DNA of 64,000 nucleotides from Polyangiaceae bacterium (GTDB taxonomy: Bacteria; Myxococcota_A; Polyangia; Polyangiales; Polyangiaceae), in NCBI GenBank assembly GCA_023150915.1, contig JAKLKA010000025.1:1-64000 (forward strand), given 5' to 3'. The translations under genes and the position numbers were made by a program. The notes under the pieces were generated by a model, which searched no databases, was not told the origin of the DNA, and saw only the letters and a program-made list of their open reading frames with translations. Below, piece by piece: positions 28,783-37,901 of this stretch. The stretch's first letter is position 1. Each line of letters opens with the position of its first letter.

Positions 28783-30963
28783 GTGCAGAGAATTTCACCG
28801 CGGGTGTTCGTCTGGTTCGAAGAGGTGACTGCGCGCCGCGGTCTCACCCTAGACGAGCTGTGCCGAGGCACTGGCCTCACCCCCCGTGCGATCCGGAGCC
28901 GCTCGCTGGGCCCCACCTGGGACGAATTCGCCCACCTGAACCAGCGCTTCGGCGAGCTGGCGGGTCCCGATCAGCTGCGAATCGCGGGGCGCGAGACGTT
29001 CGACGGTGAGTTTCTGGCGCCACTGATCAAGGTCGGCGCGCTTCTGCTCGGTCCCGGGCGCCTGTACGAGCTCCCCATTCGCTGGCTCGGCCCGCGGGTC
29101 TTCCCCGGGCTCGAGCGCCGCGTCACGACCTTGGACGACCGTACCGTCGAGGTCGAGCTTGCGGTGCCGGGGTGCGAGCGCTCCCTCGAGAGCTGGTTTC
29201 AGGTGGTGCTCGGCGGCTTCGAGTCGATGCCGGTGATTCTGGGGCTGGACCGCGCAGCGGCCACCTGGGAGATCGGCCCGAGTCGGGCCACCTATCGCTT
29301 CGTGTTGCCACGTGCCCGGCTGATGACCCGCTTGCGAGGATTTCGCCGGCTGGCGCAGGTCATGACCTTGGTCGACGAGCTGATGGCTCGTGAAGACGAG
29401 GTGCGCGTCTTGGCCGAAGAGCGCGCTCGCAAGGCCGAAGAGGCCGAGCAAGCGGAGCGCTTGTTTCGCGTCGTGGTGCAGTCGATCACGGACGTCGTCG
29501 CCATCGTGAACCCGGACGGCACGATGCGCTTCGTCTCTGACGCGATCGAGCCGGTGCTGGGCGTCTCGGCGTCGAGCGTGTTCGGGGCCAACCTGTTCGA
29601 CGCGTTGGTCCCGGAAGACGCGCAGGCTTCGCGCGAGGTATTCCGAGACCTGGCGGGTAGCCCCGACTCGGTTCGCGACTTCACGGTGCGCCTGCGGTCG
29701 GCGGCTGGCGAGCTCAAGACCCTGGAGATCACCGCCAAGAACCTGGTTGGAGACCCCCGAGTCGGGGGCTTTCTTTGCGTGGCCCGCGACGTCACCGCGC
29801 GCCGCAAGCTCGAAGACCAGCTGGCACACGCTCAGAGGCTCGAAAGCGTGGGGCGCCTGGCGGGCGGTGTGGCTCACGATTTCAACAACATCCTGGCGGC
29901 CGTGCTCGCTCACGCCGAGCTGGCTCGTGAAGGGCTGCCGCCGGACGCTGCTGTGCGCGAAGACCTGGCTGCCATCGAGAGCGCCGCACGGCGCGCGGCC
30001 GAGCTCACGCAGCAGCTCTTGACCTTCGCGCGCAAGCAGGTCGTTCGCCCCACGGTCGTCGATTTGAACAGTCTGCTCGCCTCGATGCAGCGCTTGCTGA
30101 GGCGGGTGCTCGGCGACGACGTCGAGCTCGAGACGGTCATGGGTAGTCCGATCTGGGCGGTGGAGGCCGATCAGGGTCAGCTCGAGCAAGTGATCATGAA
30201 CCTGGCGATCAACGCCCGCGACGCCATGCCCTCGGGCGGGCGCCTGATGATCGAGACCGCGAACGTGACCTTCGACGAGCCCACACTCGAGCTTCGCGGC
30301 ATGACCGCCGGGCAGTACGTGCTGCTCTCGGTCAGCGACAGCGGCGAGGGCATGGACGAGGCGACGCGGGCGCGGATCTTCGAGCCCTTCTTCACCACCA
30401 AAGAGGTGGGGAAGGGTACCGGCCTGGGACTGGCCACCGTCTACGGCGTGGTCGCCCGATGCGGTGGACACGTGTTCGTGTACAGCGAACCGGGCGTCGG
30501 CACGACCTTCAAGATCTACCTGCCCCGGTCGACCAAGCGCCCCAAGGCCGGCCCGCCGGAGGCGCCGCGTGTCACCGCAGGTCACGGCGAAACCATTCTG
30601 GTGGTCGAGGATCACGACCCACTTCGCCAGGTCGTGGTGCGCTCACTTTCTCAGCACGGCTATCGAGTGCTCGCGGCGCCCCGCCCGGGCCAGGCGCTGG
30701 CGCTGGCGGAGGCGCACCCCGGCCGGATCGACCTCTTGTTGACCGACGTGGTGATGCCCGAAATGAGCGGCAAGGCCCTGGCCACAGCCTTGCTCGAGGG
30801 GCGGCCGGAGCTCGAGGTCGTCTACATGTCCGGCTATACGGAGAACACCATCGTGCATCACGGCATACCCGACGCCGGCGTTCACTTCTTGCCGAAGCCT
30901 TTCACGCCGAGCGTGCTTCTGGCGAAGATCCGCGAAGTGCTGGACGCTAGCTCTCGAACCTGA
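28783..30963 (+). CDS. Hybrid sensor histidine kinase with uncharacterised N-terminal sensor domain
   Basis: 726 residues. The first 200 contain an HTH-like start ([16 protein letters not shown]) and a mixed domain resembling the sensor part of some AraC-type or myxobacterial regulators, not firmly recognised. A short coiled coil (about 205-225), a PAS domain ([22 protein letters not shown]), HisKA ([20 protein letters not shown]), HATPase ([40 protein letters not shown]) and a C-terminal receiver ([16 protein letters not shown]) follow. No membrane helix, so cytoplasmic. GTG start at 28783. Its end overlaps the convergent gene at 30947 by 17 bp. Confidence 0.88.
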   Translation: MQRISPRVFVWFEEVTARRGLTLDELCRGTGLTPRAIRSRSLGPTWDEFAHLNQRFGELAGPDQLRIAGRETFDGEFLAPLIKVGALLLGPGRLYELPIRWLGPRVFPGLERRVTTLDDRTVEVELAVPGCERSLESWFQVVLGGFESMPVILGLDRAAATWEIGPSRATYRFVLPRARLMTRLRGFRRLAQVMTLVDELMAREDEVRVLAEERARKAEEAEQAERLFRVVVQSITDVVAIVNPDGTMRFVSDAIEPVLGVSASSVFGANLFDALVPEDAQASREVFRDLAGSPDSVRDFTVRLRSAAGELKTLEITAKNLVGDPRVGGFLCVARDVTARRKLEDQLAHAQRLESVGRLAGGVAHDFNNILAAVLAHAELAREGLPPDAAVREDLAAIESAARRAAELTQQLLTFARKQVVRPTVVDLNSLLASMQRLLRRVLGDDVELETVMGSPIWAVEADQGQLEQVIMNLAINARDAMPSGGRLMIETANVTFDEPTLELRGMTAGQYVLLSVSDSGEGMDEATRARIFEPFFTTKEVGKGTGLGLATVYGVVARCGGHVFVYSEPGVGTTFKIYLPRSTKRPKAGPPEAPRVTAGHGETILVVEDHDPLRQVVVRSLSQHGYRVLAAPRPGQALALAEAHPGRIDLLLTDVVMPEMSGKALATALLEGRPELEVVYMSGYTENTIVHHGIPDAGVHFLPKPFTPSVLLAKIREVLDASSRT

Positions 30964-32428
30964 GCGCGAGCACCCAGGCTTCCCACCGCTTCTGGAAGCC
31001 CTTCATGTCGCGCTCGCCCAGCGCGCTCGAGAGCGTGGCGAAGCCGCTCGAGTCGCGTGCGTGCGCCGCGACGAAGTCCCGGTAGTAGCGGCGGAGCAAG
31101 TCGCGCTCTTGCAGGTAGTAGAGCAAGTAGCGTGCGGCGGCGTAGTGCACGCCGGTCTCGTCGGCGTAAAACTCGCTGTCGCTGGTGGCGGTCAGGGCCT
31201 CGAAGCTCGGCACGCGGCCCTTTCGGATGGCGTTCTGCAGCCCGCGCAGGCGCCAGTTGGTCAGCCCGACGATGTGCCCGTCGCGCTCGGCGCTCTGCTC
31301 GAAGAGCGAGCCGAGCCCCTCGTTGAACCAGGCGGGGCAGCCTGGGAAGTTCGCCTCGATGTAGGGGTGCACGATCTCGTGGACCAGCGTGCCGCCGCCG
31401 GTCCCGATGTTCATCACCAGCGCGCGGTGCTCTCGAGTGTAAAACCCGTAGGGCGTGCTCGGGTCCGAGCCGGTGAGTGAGCGGGTGACCTTGCCGTAGC
31501 TCTCGGCGTCGCCCAAGAGCCACACGTCGAGGATGCGCAACGGGGGCCGATCGAAGAAGTCCTGACTGAGGCGGTGCACCGCCCAGCGCACGGTGTTTTC
31601 GGCGCTCCGCTTCACCGCCAGGGGCCCGCCGTTGCCCACCACCACGAAGGGCGCTTCCACCACCACCGACAGGTCGCGGCTCAGGCGCTCGCGCAGCTTC
31701 ATCACGTGCTGGGCGAAGTCGGCGGGGCGGAACCCGGCGGTGCCTGGCCCGGCGGGCAGAGCCGGCACGTTCACGCCCTCCGGCTCGAGGGCCAGGCGGA
31801 TCACCGTCCAGCGCTGGGCCTCGTAGCGCAGCGGCCAGAGCGACAAGAAGCGCGCGCGCGCCATGCGCCGATAGCTGCCGTCGTCTTCCGCGGGCTCGTG
31901 GTAGACGACCTCGTCGTGTTCGGCGTCGTAGCCGAGCACCAGCCGGAAGTGCTCGGTCGTGTCGGGGCGCTCGTCGTAGCGCATGCACACGATGCACGGC
32001 ACCCCGCGTTTCAGGTCGGCGTGCAGCTCGGCGAAGCGCTGGGCCAGCTCGTCGGCGGCCGAGGCGGCGCGGATCTGGTGCCAGACCTTGCCGGTGCGGA
32101 AGCCCAGGCGGGTGAGCGCCACCTCGAGCTCGCGCGTGGTCACGCCCATGCCGCGCGCCGGGTCCATGCCCGAGGCGTCGAAGACCGCGTCCTGATCCGA
32201 GCGCTTGCCGAGGGCGCCGAGCCACGCGGCGGTGACCGCTTCGCCGCAGAAGTCCGGCTTCTGGCGCACGAAGGGCACGTCGCGGATCAGCACGCTCGGC
32301 AGCGGCGCCTTGGGGGGCACCGGAACGGGGGCCGAGTCGCGCCCGCCGGCCGGGGCACGCCGGCCGCAGGCCTGGCCGAGCAGCGCCGAGACGGCGCCGG
32401 CCATGAAGGTTCGACGGGGGAGCTTCAT
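30947..32428 (-). CDS. Tat-exported fusion of C39-like cysteine peptidase domain and HExxH zinc peptidase domain
   Basis: 493 residues. The N-terminus has a twin-arginine signal (PRRTFMAGAVSALLGQAC), with a possible lipobox. The first domain has a papain-like C39_2 pattern: RDVPFVRQKPDFCGEAV (Gln and Cys) and TEHFRLVLGYDAEHDEVVYHEP (His, then Asp). The second domain, about residues 240-490, carries TLVHEIVHPYIE and PAWFNEGLGSLFE, a gluzincin HExxH-plus-Glu arrangement like DUF1570-type peptidases. All presumed catalytic residues of both domains are present. The ATG at 32428 is chosen for the Tat signal. Confidence 0.8.
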   Translation of the reverse strand: MKLPRRTFMAGAVSALLGQACGRRAPAGGRDSAPVPVPPKAPLPSVLIRDVPFVRQKPDFCGEAVTAAWLGALGKRSDQDAVFDASGMDPARGMGVTTRELEVALTRLGFRTGKVWHQIRAASAADELAQRFAELHADLKRGVPCIVCMRYDERPDTTEHFRLVLGYDAEHDEVVYHEPAEDDGSYRRMARARFLSLWPLRYEAQRWTVIRLALEPEGVNVPALPAGPGTAGFRPADFAQHVMKLRERLSRDLSVVVEAPFVVVGNGGPLAVKRSAENTVRWAVHRLSQDFFDRPPLRILDVWLLGDAESYGKVTRSLTGSDPSTPYGFYTREHRALVMNIGTGGGTLVHEIVHPYIEANFPGCPAWFNEGLGSLFEQSAERDGHIVGLTNWRLRGLQNAIRKGRVPSFEALTATSDSEFYADETGVHYAAARYLLYYLQERDLLRRYYRDFVAAHARDSSGFATLSSALGERDMKGFQKRWEAWVLALRFES

Positions 32429-32505
32429 CTCGGGGTTGGACGACCGACGCGCCTCGGCCTTGGCTTGCTCACCTCGCGGCCGACCCCGAGAGTGTGACGC
32501 CGCGC

Positions 32506-32982
32506 TCACGAATCGAGCGACGCCCGGAGGAACCAGACGTGCTTCTCGAACTCGGTGACGATCCCGGTGAGCAGGTCCACGGTGTCGGTATCGCCCAGCT
32601 TTTCGCCCACCGCGCGGCTGGTGCGCACCCCTTCCAGGTACTTCTCGATGCGTTCGGCCAAGAGCTTGACGTGGTCCATGTCCCGGGTCGTCTCCTGGGG
32701 ATAGTCGGGCAGGGTCGAGCTCTTCGCGACGTGGCGCGCGGTGCCGAAGGCCTTGGCCCCAAGGGTGACGGCGCGCTCGGCGATGGCGTCGTTGTGGTTG
32801 GCCAGGCTGACGGCAAAGGTCTCGAACAGCGGGTGGAAGGCCGCGAAGCCTGGGCCGCGGATGTTCCAGTGGGCCACCTTGATCTGGCTGTGTAGGTCGA
32901 GGCCGTCTGAGAGGCGCGCGTTCAGCGTCTGGGCAAGCTCGACGCGAGCGGTCTCGGGAAGGGGGCTCGGGCTCTGGTACAT
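32506..32982 (-). CDS. dps: Dps-family DNA-binding ferritin-like protein
   Basis: 158 residues, the normal Dps length. Ferroxidase-site residues are in KVAHWNIRGPGFAAFHPLFETF and NHNDAIAER, with the usual Asp in the middle helix replaced by Glu. Dps dodecamers store iron, use peroxide as oxidant and shield DNA. AAAGGAA about 8 bases upstream supports the ATG at 32982. It is divergent from oxyR, and 118 bp separate the starts. Confidence 0.95.
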   Translation of the reverse strand: MYQSPSPLPETARVELAQTLNARLSDGLDLHSQIKVAHWNIRGPGFAAFHPLFETFAVSLANHNDAIAERAVTLGAKAFGTARHVAKSSTLPDYPQETTRDMDHVKLLAERIEKYLEGVRTSRAVGEKLGDTDTVDLLTGIVTEFEKHVWFLRASLDS

Positions 32983-33065
32983 GGTCGTGTTCCTTTCGTC
33001 CGGACTGCGCGCACTCGGCGCCGTCTGGATGAGCCCAGTATGGGCGCTCGCGGGTGATTCAGCCA

Positions 33066-33102
33066 ATACATCTTGATGTTTGATGTGATAAGTAATTCCT
33101 AT
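33066..33102 (+). promoter_or_regulatory. Candidate OxyR binding site between dps and oxyR
   Basis: The 15-mer ataagtaattcctat (33088-33102) matches 8 of 10 fixed positions of the OxyR half-site ATAGnTnnnAnCTAT. A weaker half-site (5 of 10) lies at 33066-33080, separated by the expected 7 bases. The stretch 33055-33100 is unusually AT-rich for this genome and overlaps the oxyR start codon, a position suited to autorepression and to dps activation. Confidence 0.42.
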
Positions 33103-34024
33103 GAGGCTCGCGCCGCCGCCGCTCAGCCTGCGCCAGCTGCAATACGCCCTGGCAGTGGCTGAAGAGCTGTCGTTTCGCCGCGCCGCCGAGCGGTGCCACG
33201 TCTCGCAGCCGGCGCTCAGCGCCCAGCTCGGGGAACTGGAGCACGCCCTGGGCGTGCGCCTCTTCGAGCGCGATCGACGCCGGGTGCTGGTGACCGCGGC
33301 CGGGCACGAGCTGGTGGCGCGGGCGCGGCGCGTGCTCCTCGAAACCGACGATCTGGTCGAGAGCGCCAAGCGTTGGGTCGATCCGCTCTCGGGCAGCTTG
33401 CGCCTCGGTGTGATCCCCACCGTCTCGCCGTACCTCTTGCCCAGCGCCGCACGCGCCCTGAAGCGTGAGCTGCCCAAGCTCGGGCTGCACTGGGTCGAGG
33501 ACAGGACGGAGACCCTGCTCCGCGCGCTGGACGCCGGGGAGCTCGACGCCGCGCTGCTGGCGCTCGAAACCGAGCTTGGCGACGTCGAGGTGGCGGTGAT
33601 CGGCAAGGACCCGTTCGTGCTGGCGGCGCCCCACGGGCACCCGCTCGCGAGCAAGACCACGCCGGTTGCCGCCGGCGAGCTTGCTGGCCACGCGGTGCTG
33701 CTGCTCACCGACGGCCATTGTCTCAGGCAGCAGGCCTCGAGCTTCTGTGAGCGCGCCCGCGCCGAGGAGCTCGAGTTCCGCGCAACCAGCCTCTCGACGC
33801 TGGTCCAGATGGTCGCGGCCGGTGCGGGGGTCACGCTCTTGCCGGAGCTCAGCCTGGCGACCGAGGCCTCACGCGCTCGGCTGGTCATTCGCCGCTTCAA
33901 GTCGCCGGCGCCCCATCGAACCCTCGCGCTGGTGTGGCGTCGGCGCTCGCCCCTGGGGACGGCCCTGGCGCGGGTCGCCGGCATCGTGCAATCGGCCCTC
34001 CGGCCCGCCGTTCGAGCCAGGTAG
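33101..34024 (+). CDS. oxyR: Hydrogen-peroxide-sensing LysR-type regulator OxyR
   Basis: 307 residues. N-terminal winged helix-turn-helix (LRQLQYALAVAEELSFRRAAERCHVSQPALSAQ) and a LysR effector domain. The redox cysteines are present with OxyR spacing in LLTDGHCLRQQASSFCERA, matching C199 and C208 of E. coli OxyR. On peroxide exposure these form a disulfide and the protein activates genes such as dps, which stands next to it in the opposite direction. Start ATG at 33101. Confidence 0.95.
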   Translation: MRLAPPPLSLRQLQYALAVAEELSFRRAAERCHVSQPALSAQLGELEHALGVRLFERDRRRVLVTAAGHELVARARRVLLETDDLVESAKRWVDPLSGSLRLGVIPTVSPYLLPSAARALKRELPKLGLHWVEDRTETLLRALDAGELDAALLALETELGDVEVAVIGKDPFVLAAPHGHPLASKTTPVAAGELAGHAVLLLTDGHCLRQQASSFCERARAEELEFRATSLSTLVQMVAAGAGVTLLPELSLATEASRARLVIRRFKSPAPHRTLALVWRRRSPLGTALARVAGIVQSALRPAVRAR

Positions 34025-34050
34025 GTCACTGGACCACACCGGGCGATTTG

Positions 34051-34066
34051 CCTGGCGAAAGCCAGG
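34051..34066 (+). terminator. GAAA-tetraloop hairpin downstream of oxyR
   Basis: Perfect 6-bp stem closed by a GAAA tetraloop (CCTGGC-GAAA-GCCAGG), 27 bp after the oxyR stop. No U-tract follows, so termination would be weak or factor-assisted. It also lies next to the TACTAT box (34073-34078) that could be the promoter of the next gene. Confidence 0.4.
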
Positions 34067-34095
34067 TGGGGCTACTATCGGGCTCGAGGCCTGCG

Positions 34096-34701
34096 ATGAA
34101 GACCCTGCTCCGGCTGCTGCTCCCCTTCCTGCTCGCGCTGCTCGCTCCTGCGCTGGCGTCCGCACAGATCAAGCGCCCCGGCGCTCACCCGAAGTACACG
34201 GTCGAGATCGAACCGCACCTGGTGCTCGACTGGGGCAACCACGACGGGCCCGGGAACGACGAGGGGCTTGGCGTCGGCCTGCGGGCCACCATCCCGTTCT
34301 TGGACAACGGCCCGATCCCCAAGATCAACAACAACATGGGCATCGGGTTCGGCCTCGACTGGGCCCACAACGGTGATGCCTGCGACGGCTGGCGGTGGAA
34401 CAAGCAATGGTACGACGACGAGTGCACCGTGGACGTCTTCATGGCTCCGGTGGTCGTGCAGTGGAACTTCTTCTTGACCCCGATCATCAGCGTCTTCGGT
34501 GAGGGCGGCCTTCAGATCGAGCGAACCCACTGGGAGTGGGAGAACTGCCCGTGGGGCAACGACTGCGATGGTAGCGACACCGACGTGGAGCCGGTGCTGT
34601 GGGCCGGCGGTCGGTTCTTGTTCGGCGCCGGGAGCAACGTCGGCGGGGTGGTTCGCCTGGGCTGGCCGTACGTCTCGCTCGGCGTCGGCATCTTGCTCTG
34701 A
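34096..34701 (+). CDS. Exported outer-membrane-like protein of unknown function
   Basis: 201 residues with a clear signal peptide (LLRLLLPFLLALLAPALASAQ). The mature part alternates aromatic and small residues (TVEIEPHLVLDWGN, LGVGLRATIPFLDN, MGIGFGLDW, VVVQWNFFLTPIISVFGEGGLQIE, FLFGAGSNVGGVVRLGWPYVSLGVGILL), typical of a small eight-stranded beta-barrel. A Trp/Cys/Asp-rich loop (CDGWRWNKQWYDDEC, WEWENCPWGNDCDGSDTD) may hold disulfides or bind metal. It probably sits in the outer membrane. Start ATG at 34096. Confidence 0.78.
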   Translation: MKTLLRLLLPFLLALLAPALASAQIKRPGAHPKYTVEIEPHLVLDWGNHDGPGNDEGLGVGLRATIPFLDNGPIPKINNNMGIGFGLDWAHNGDACDGWRWNKQWYDDECTVDVFMAPVVVQWNFFLTPIISVFGEGGLQIERTHWEWENCPWGNDCDGSDTDVEPVLWAGGRFLFGAGSNVGGVVRLGWPYVSLGVGILL

Positions 34702-34795
34702 CCACCACCCCTGAATACATCCGCGCCCCTCGGCATCTAGTCTGGCCGAGCTGAAGCCGACGCGGCGAAGGGCCGCGCGCCGCTCGGGGTATTCC

Positions 34796-36919
34796 ATGAA
34801 CAATGCGCTCTCGGGGCTGCTATTGGCCTCAATGGTTTCGTGTGCCTTGGGGTGTTCGTCGGGGGACGCAGGCGGCGGCGTGGGCACCGGCGGCCTCACC
34901 GGCACCGGAGCCAGCGCTGGCGTGGGAGCGAGCGCTGGCGTGGGCGGCTTCGGCGGCAGCGGAGCCGTGGGTGGCAGTGGGGCCGTGGCCGGCGGTGGAG
35001 CCGCCGGCGCACCGTTCGGCGGTTCGGCAGGCGCGGGCGGCGACACGGGCGGCGCGGGCGGCGCAACCGGTGGAGGCGGCGGCAGCGGAGGCACCACCGG
35101 CTGCGCTCACGGCGTATGCGCCATCGGCGCTGCCCTCACCGTGGGCTGTGATCCTTGCGTCGACAAGGTGTGCAAAGCGGACAGCTTCTGCTGTCAGAAC
35201 GGGTGGGACGACGTCTGCGTCAGCGAGGCATCGCAGTATTGCAATGGCATCTGCGGCGGCGGCGGGTTCGGCGGCGGCGGCGGGTTCGGCGGCGGCGGCG
35301 GGTTCGGCGGCGGCGGCGGGTTCGGCGGCGGCGGTGGCACCGGCGGCGGGACCGGGTGCGCGTACAACCAGTGCAAGAACGCCGCCGGGCAGTGCGTGAC
35401 CCCGAAGAGCACCGAGTGCGGCAACTATGGCGCGCCTTGCGTGGACTGCACCAAGTTCGGGAGCGTCTGTGCGAGCACGACGTGCGCCGAGTGCAAGCCC
35501 AACTGTGCCGGCAAGGTGTGCGGGGACTCGGACGGTTGCGGAGGCGTGTGCAAGACCGACTGCGGCGCCGGGAAGTTCTGCAGCACCATGGGGCCGCAGA
35601 AGCCGGGCTGCTACACCTGCGGGCCCAGCACCTGCCCGAACGGCTGTTGCACCGCGGACGGCAAGTGCGAGACCGGCAGCAAGCGCTCGCAGTGTGGCGG
35701 CGGCGGGCAGGCGTGCACCGACTGCGGTGCTCAGGCCTGCGTGCCGAAGATGAGCGGCTACAACTACACCTATTCGTGCGGCCCCTGCGGGTCCAAGTGC
35801 CAGCCGAGCTACCCGGGCATGCCGCCCATGTGCCAGGCCGACGGGTGCGGAAACCTCTGCCCGGGCGCTGCGTGCGACCCCACGTACGGCGGCGGGACCT
35901 GCCAGGCCACGGGCGACTCCACCGCCACCTGCGGTTCACCCGGGTTCTGTGATCCGTACTCGTGCGCAAGCGGGTGCTGCGATTACTCCGGCGGCTGGAT
36001 GCAGGCGAAGTGCGCGACTGGCAACCTGCCGAGCCAGTGCGGCTCGGGCGCCGTCACCTGCGTGGACTGCGTGTCGAAGGGCGGCAGCTGCGACACCAAG
36101 ACCAAGGCGTGCACCAACTGCACGCCCCAGTGCAGCGCCGCGTACTCGTGCGGGCAGGCCGACGGCTGCGGTGGCAAGTGCACCGGCAAGACCGGCGGCA
36201 AGTGCCAGGGCACCGGTGCGGTGTGCGGCGACGATGGCGTCTGCGGCTGCGCCGCCAGTGGGAAGGCGCTCTGCTACGACGCCACCACCAAGATCCAGGC
36301 GTGCATCGACGTGCTCTCCGACGCGAACAACTGCGGCGGTTGCGGCCAGATGTGTCCGAGCGGAATGGCCTGCAAGGGCGGCGCGTGCGACTGCGGGCCC
36401 GGATCGCTGTACTGCAAGTCGAGCGATCCCAAGCTGCCCGGCGTGTGCACCAACCTGGCGACCGATCCCAAGCACTGCGGGACCTGCGCCACCGCGTGCC
36501 CGGGAACGGCGTGCACGGACGGCAAATGCGGAGCGTGCGCTGCGGGCACGACCCAGTGCGGGTACCCGACTCCGGTGTGCGCCGATCTGCAGTCGGATGG
36601 CAAGCACTGCGGCCAGTGCTACAACGCCTGCCCCACCGGCGTTGCGTGCGTCAGCGGCAAGTGCCAATGCCCCGCGGGCCAGACTTCGTGCAGCGCCAAG
36701 TGCACCAATACGGCGACCGACGCCAGCAACTGCGGGTCGTGCGGAGCGAAGTGCCCGACCGGAGTGTCGTGCAGCGCCGGGGCCTGCCAGTGCCCAGCCG
36801 GCACGACCTACTGCAAGAACAGCGGGACCTGCACCAACCTCTCGGTCGATCCCAAGAACTGCGGTACCTGCGGGACCAGCTGCCCGAGCAACTTCTGCTC
36901 GAACGGCAAATGCCTCTGA
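34796..36919 (+). CDS. Large Cys-rich, Gly-rich surface lipoprotein
   Basis: 707 residues. Signal and lipobox (SMVSCALGC), a Gly/Ala/Ser-rich stalk to about residue 100, a Cys module ([10 protein letters not shown]...[19 protein letters not shown]), a run of GGGGGF repeats, then over 500 residues of repeated Cys modules such as [25 protein letters not shown] and [15 protein letters not shown]. The even spacing suggests many small disulfide-bonded units forming a stiff rod on the cell surface. No enzyme motif. The same module type occurs in the gene at 1-1315. Confidence 0.85.
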   Translation: MNNALSGLLLASMVSCALGCSSGDAGGGVGTGGLTGTGASAGVGASAGVGGFGGSGAVGGSGAVAGGGAAGAPFGGSAGAGGDTGGAGGATGGGGGSGGTTGCAHGVCAIGAALTVGCDPCVDKVCKADSFCCQNGWDDVCVSEASQYCNGICGGGGFGGGGGFGGGGGFGGGGGFGGGGGTGGGTGCAYNQCKNAAGQCVTPKSTECGNYGAPCVDCTKFGSVCASTTCAECKPNCAGKVCGDSDGCGGVCKTDCGAGKFCSTMGPQKPGCYTCGPSTCPNGCCTADGKCETGSKRSQCGGGGQACTDCGAQACVPKMSGYNYTYSCGPCGSKCQPSYPGMPPMCQADGCGNLCPGAACDPTYGGGTCQATGDSTATCGSPGFCDPYSCASGCCDYSGGWMQAKCATGNLPSQCGSGAVTCVDCVSKGGSCDTKTKACTNCTPQCSAAYSCGQADGCGGKCTGKTGGKCQGTGAVCGDDGVCGCAASGKALCYDATTKIQACIDVLSDANNCGGCGQMCPSGMACKGGACDCGPGSLYCKSSDPKLPGVCTNLATDPKHCGTCATACPGTACTDGKCGACAAGTTQCGYPTPVCADLQSDGKHCGQCYNACPTGVACVSGKCQCPAGQTSCSAKCTNTATDASNCGSCGAKCPTGVSCSAGACQCPAGTTYCKNSGTCTNLSVDPKNCGTCGTSCPSNFCSNGKCL
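35255..35335 (+). repeat. 18-bp tandem repeat coding (GGGGGF)n
   Basis: Four TTC (Phe) codons stand exactly 18 bp apart (35267, 35285, 35303, 35321), each preceded by four or five Gly codons. Copies are almost identical at DNA level, which points to recent expansion. Unit length keeps the frame. Confidence 0.9.
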
Positions 36920-36942
36920 CCGGCTCGCCCTTGGCCCGCTGA

Positions 36943-36961
36943 CGCCCGCGCTCGGCGGGCG
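36943..36961 (+). terminator. Candidate hairpin terminator after the Cys-rich gene
   Basis: CGCCCGC (36943-36949) and GCGGGCG (36955-36961) form a 7-bp stem with a 5-base loop, 24 bp after the stop codon. A second, 8-bp stem (36973-36980 with 36999-37006) and a third small stem (37041-37045 with 37051-37055) follow. None has a U-tract. The remaining 296-bp stretch before sdhC shows no gene. Confidence 0.4.
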
Positions 36962-37215
36962 AGTCGCCGCCTCACCCCCGCTCCCGGGCTCCCGGGTTCG
37001 GGGGTGCTGCGGTTCGGTGCTCACGAAAATCCGGGGCAGGGCTGGCGAAACCAGCACTTTGCGCCACGGATCTCGGGGCAGCGACCCATTTCAAGCTCGC
37101 GTCTGGGCCTGCCTTTGGAGTAACACTCGCCCGCGAAACGCCGAAGTCGCGTCCCATCCGGGCGCGGCCCCGGCGGCTGCCAGCGAGCGACGCTCGGAGA
37201 GTCGAGCCTCGAATC

Positions 37216-37890
37216 ATGCCCATGGCAAAAGCGATCACGCTCCACGACACGACGATCGGCAAGAAGGTCGTCATGGCGGTGACGGGTCTCGTCCTCTACG
37301 GGTTCGTCATCGCCCACATGCTGGGCAACCTCCAGGTCTTCATGGGCCCGGAGCAGCTCAACGGCTATGCCAAGAAGCTCCACGACCTGGGGCCCCTGCT
37401 GTACGCCGCGCGGGCGGTCATTCTGCTGGCGCTCGTGCTGCACGTGGCGATGGTGGTGCAGCTGGTCTCGCGCACGGCGGCGGCACGGCCCATCGGCTAC
37501 CGGCTGAAGAAGAACCAGGTCACGACTTATGCCGCGCTGACCATGAAGCTCGGCGGCGTGGTGCTGATGCTGTTCATCGTCTATCACCTGGCGCACTTCA
37601 CCTTTCCAGGGCTGTCGATGACCGCGGGCTACAAGCACAGCCCGACCGATGTCTACGCGAACGTGGTCAGCGGCTTCCGGGTGCCGTGGGTCACGGCCAT
37701 CTACGTGCTCGCGCAGCTTTGTTTGGGCTTGCACCTCTATCACGGCGCTTTCAGCCTGTTTCAGACGCTGGGGCTCAGCCACCCCCGCTACGTCGAGAAG
37801 GCGCGGTTCGTCGCCCAAACCCTGGGGATCGCGGTCGCCGCGGCCAACATCGCCATGCCCGTCGCGGTCGTGGCGGGCATCGTGAAGTGA
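37216..37890 (+). CDS. sdhC: Succinate dehydrogenase/fumarate reductase cytochrome b subunit (type B)
   Basis: 224 residues with five predicted membrane helices, as in the single, di-heme cytochrome b of type B succinate:quinone oxidoreductases. Candidate heme ligands are histidines in [25 protein letters not shown] and [10 protein letters not shown]. It anchors the SdhAB dimer and passes electrons to quinone. The ATG at 37216 or 37222 may be used. Followed by sdhA after 11 bp and sdhB, the usual type B order C-A-B. Confidence 0.95.
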   Translation: MPMAKAITLHDTTIGKKVVMAVTGLVLYGFVIAHMLGNLQVFMGPEQLNGYAKKLHDLGPLLYAARAVILLALVLHVAMVVQLVSRTAAARPIGYRLKKNQVTTYAALTMKLGGVVLMLFIVYHLAHFTFPGLSMTAGYKHSPTDVYANVVSGFRVPWVTAIYVLAQLCLGLHLYHGAFSLFQTLGLSHPRYVEKARFVAQTLGIAVAAANIAMPVAVVAGIVK

Positions 37891-37901
37891 CGGAGAGCGC
37901 C

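Noticed and set aside
35255-35335. Possible CRISPR or minisatellite outside coding DNA
   Set aside because: The repeat lies inside an open frame with an 18-bp period and codes for a regular Gly-Phe peptide.
35949-37901. Long upstream extension of the sdhA frame across the Cys-rich gene and sdhC
   Set aside because: The extension is in another frame of two real genes. SdhA homologues start at the ATG at 37902.
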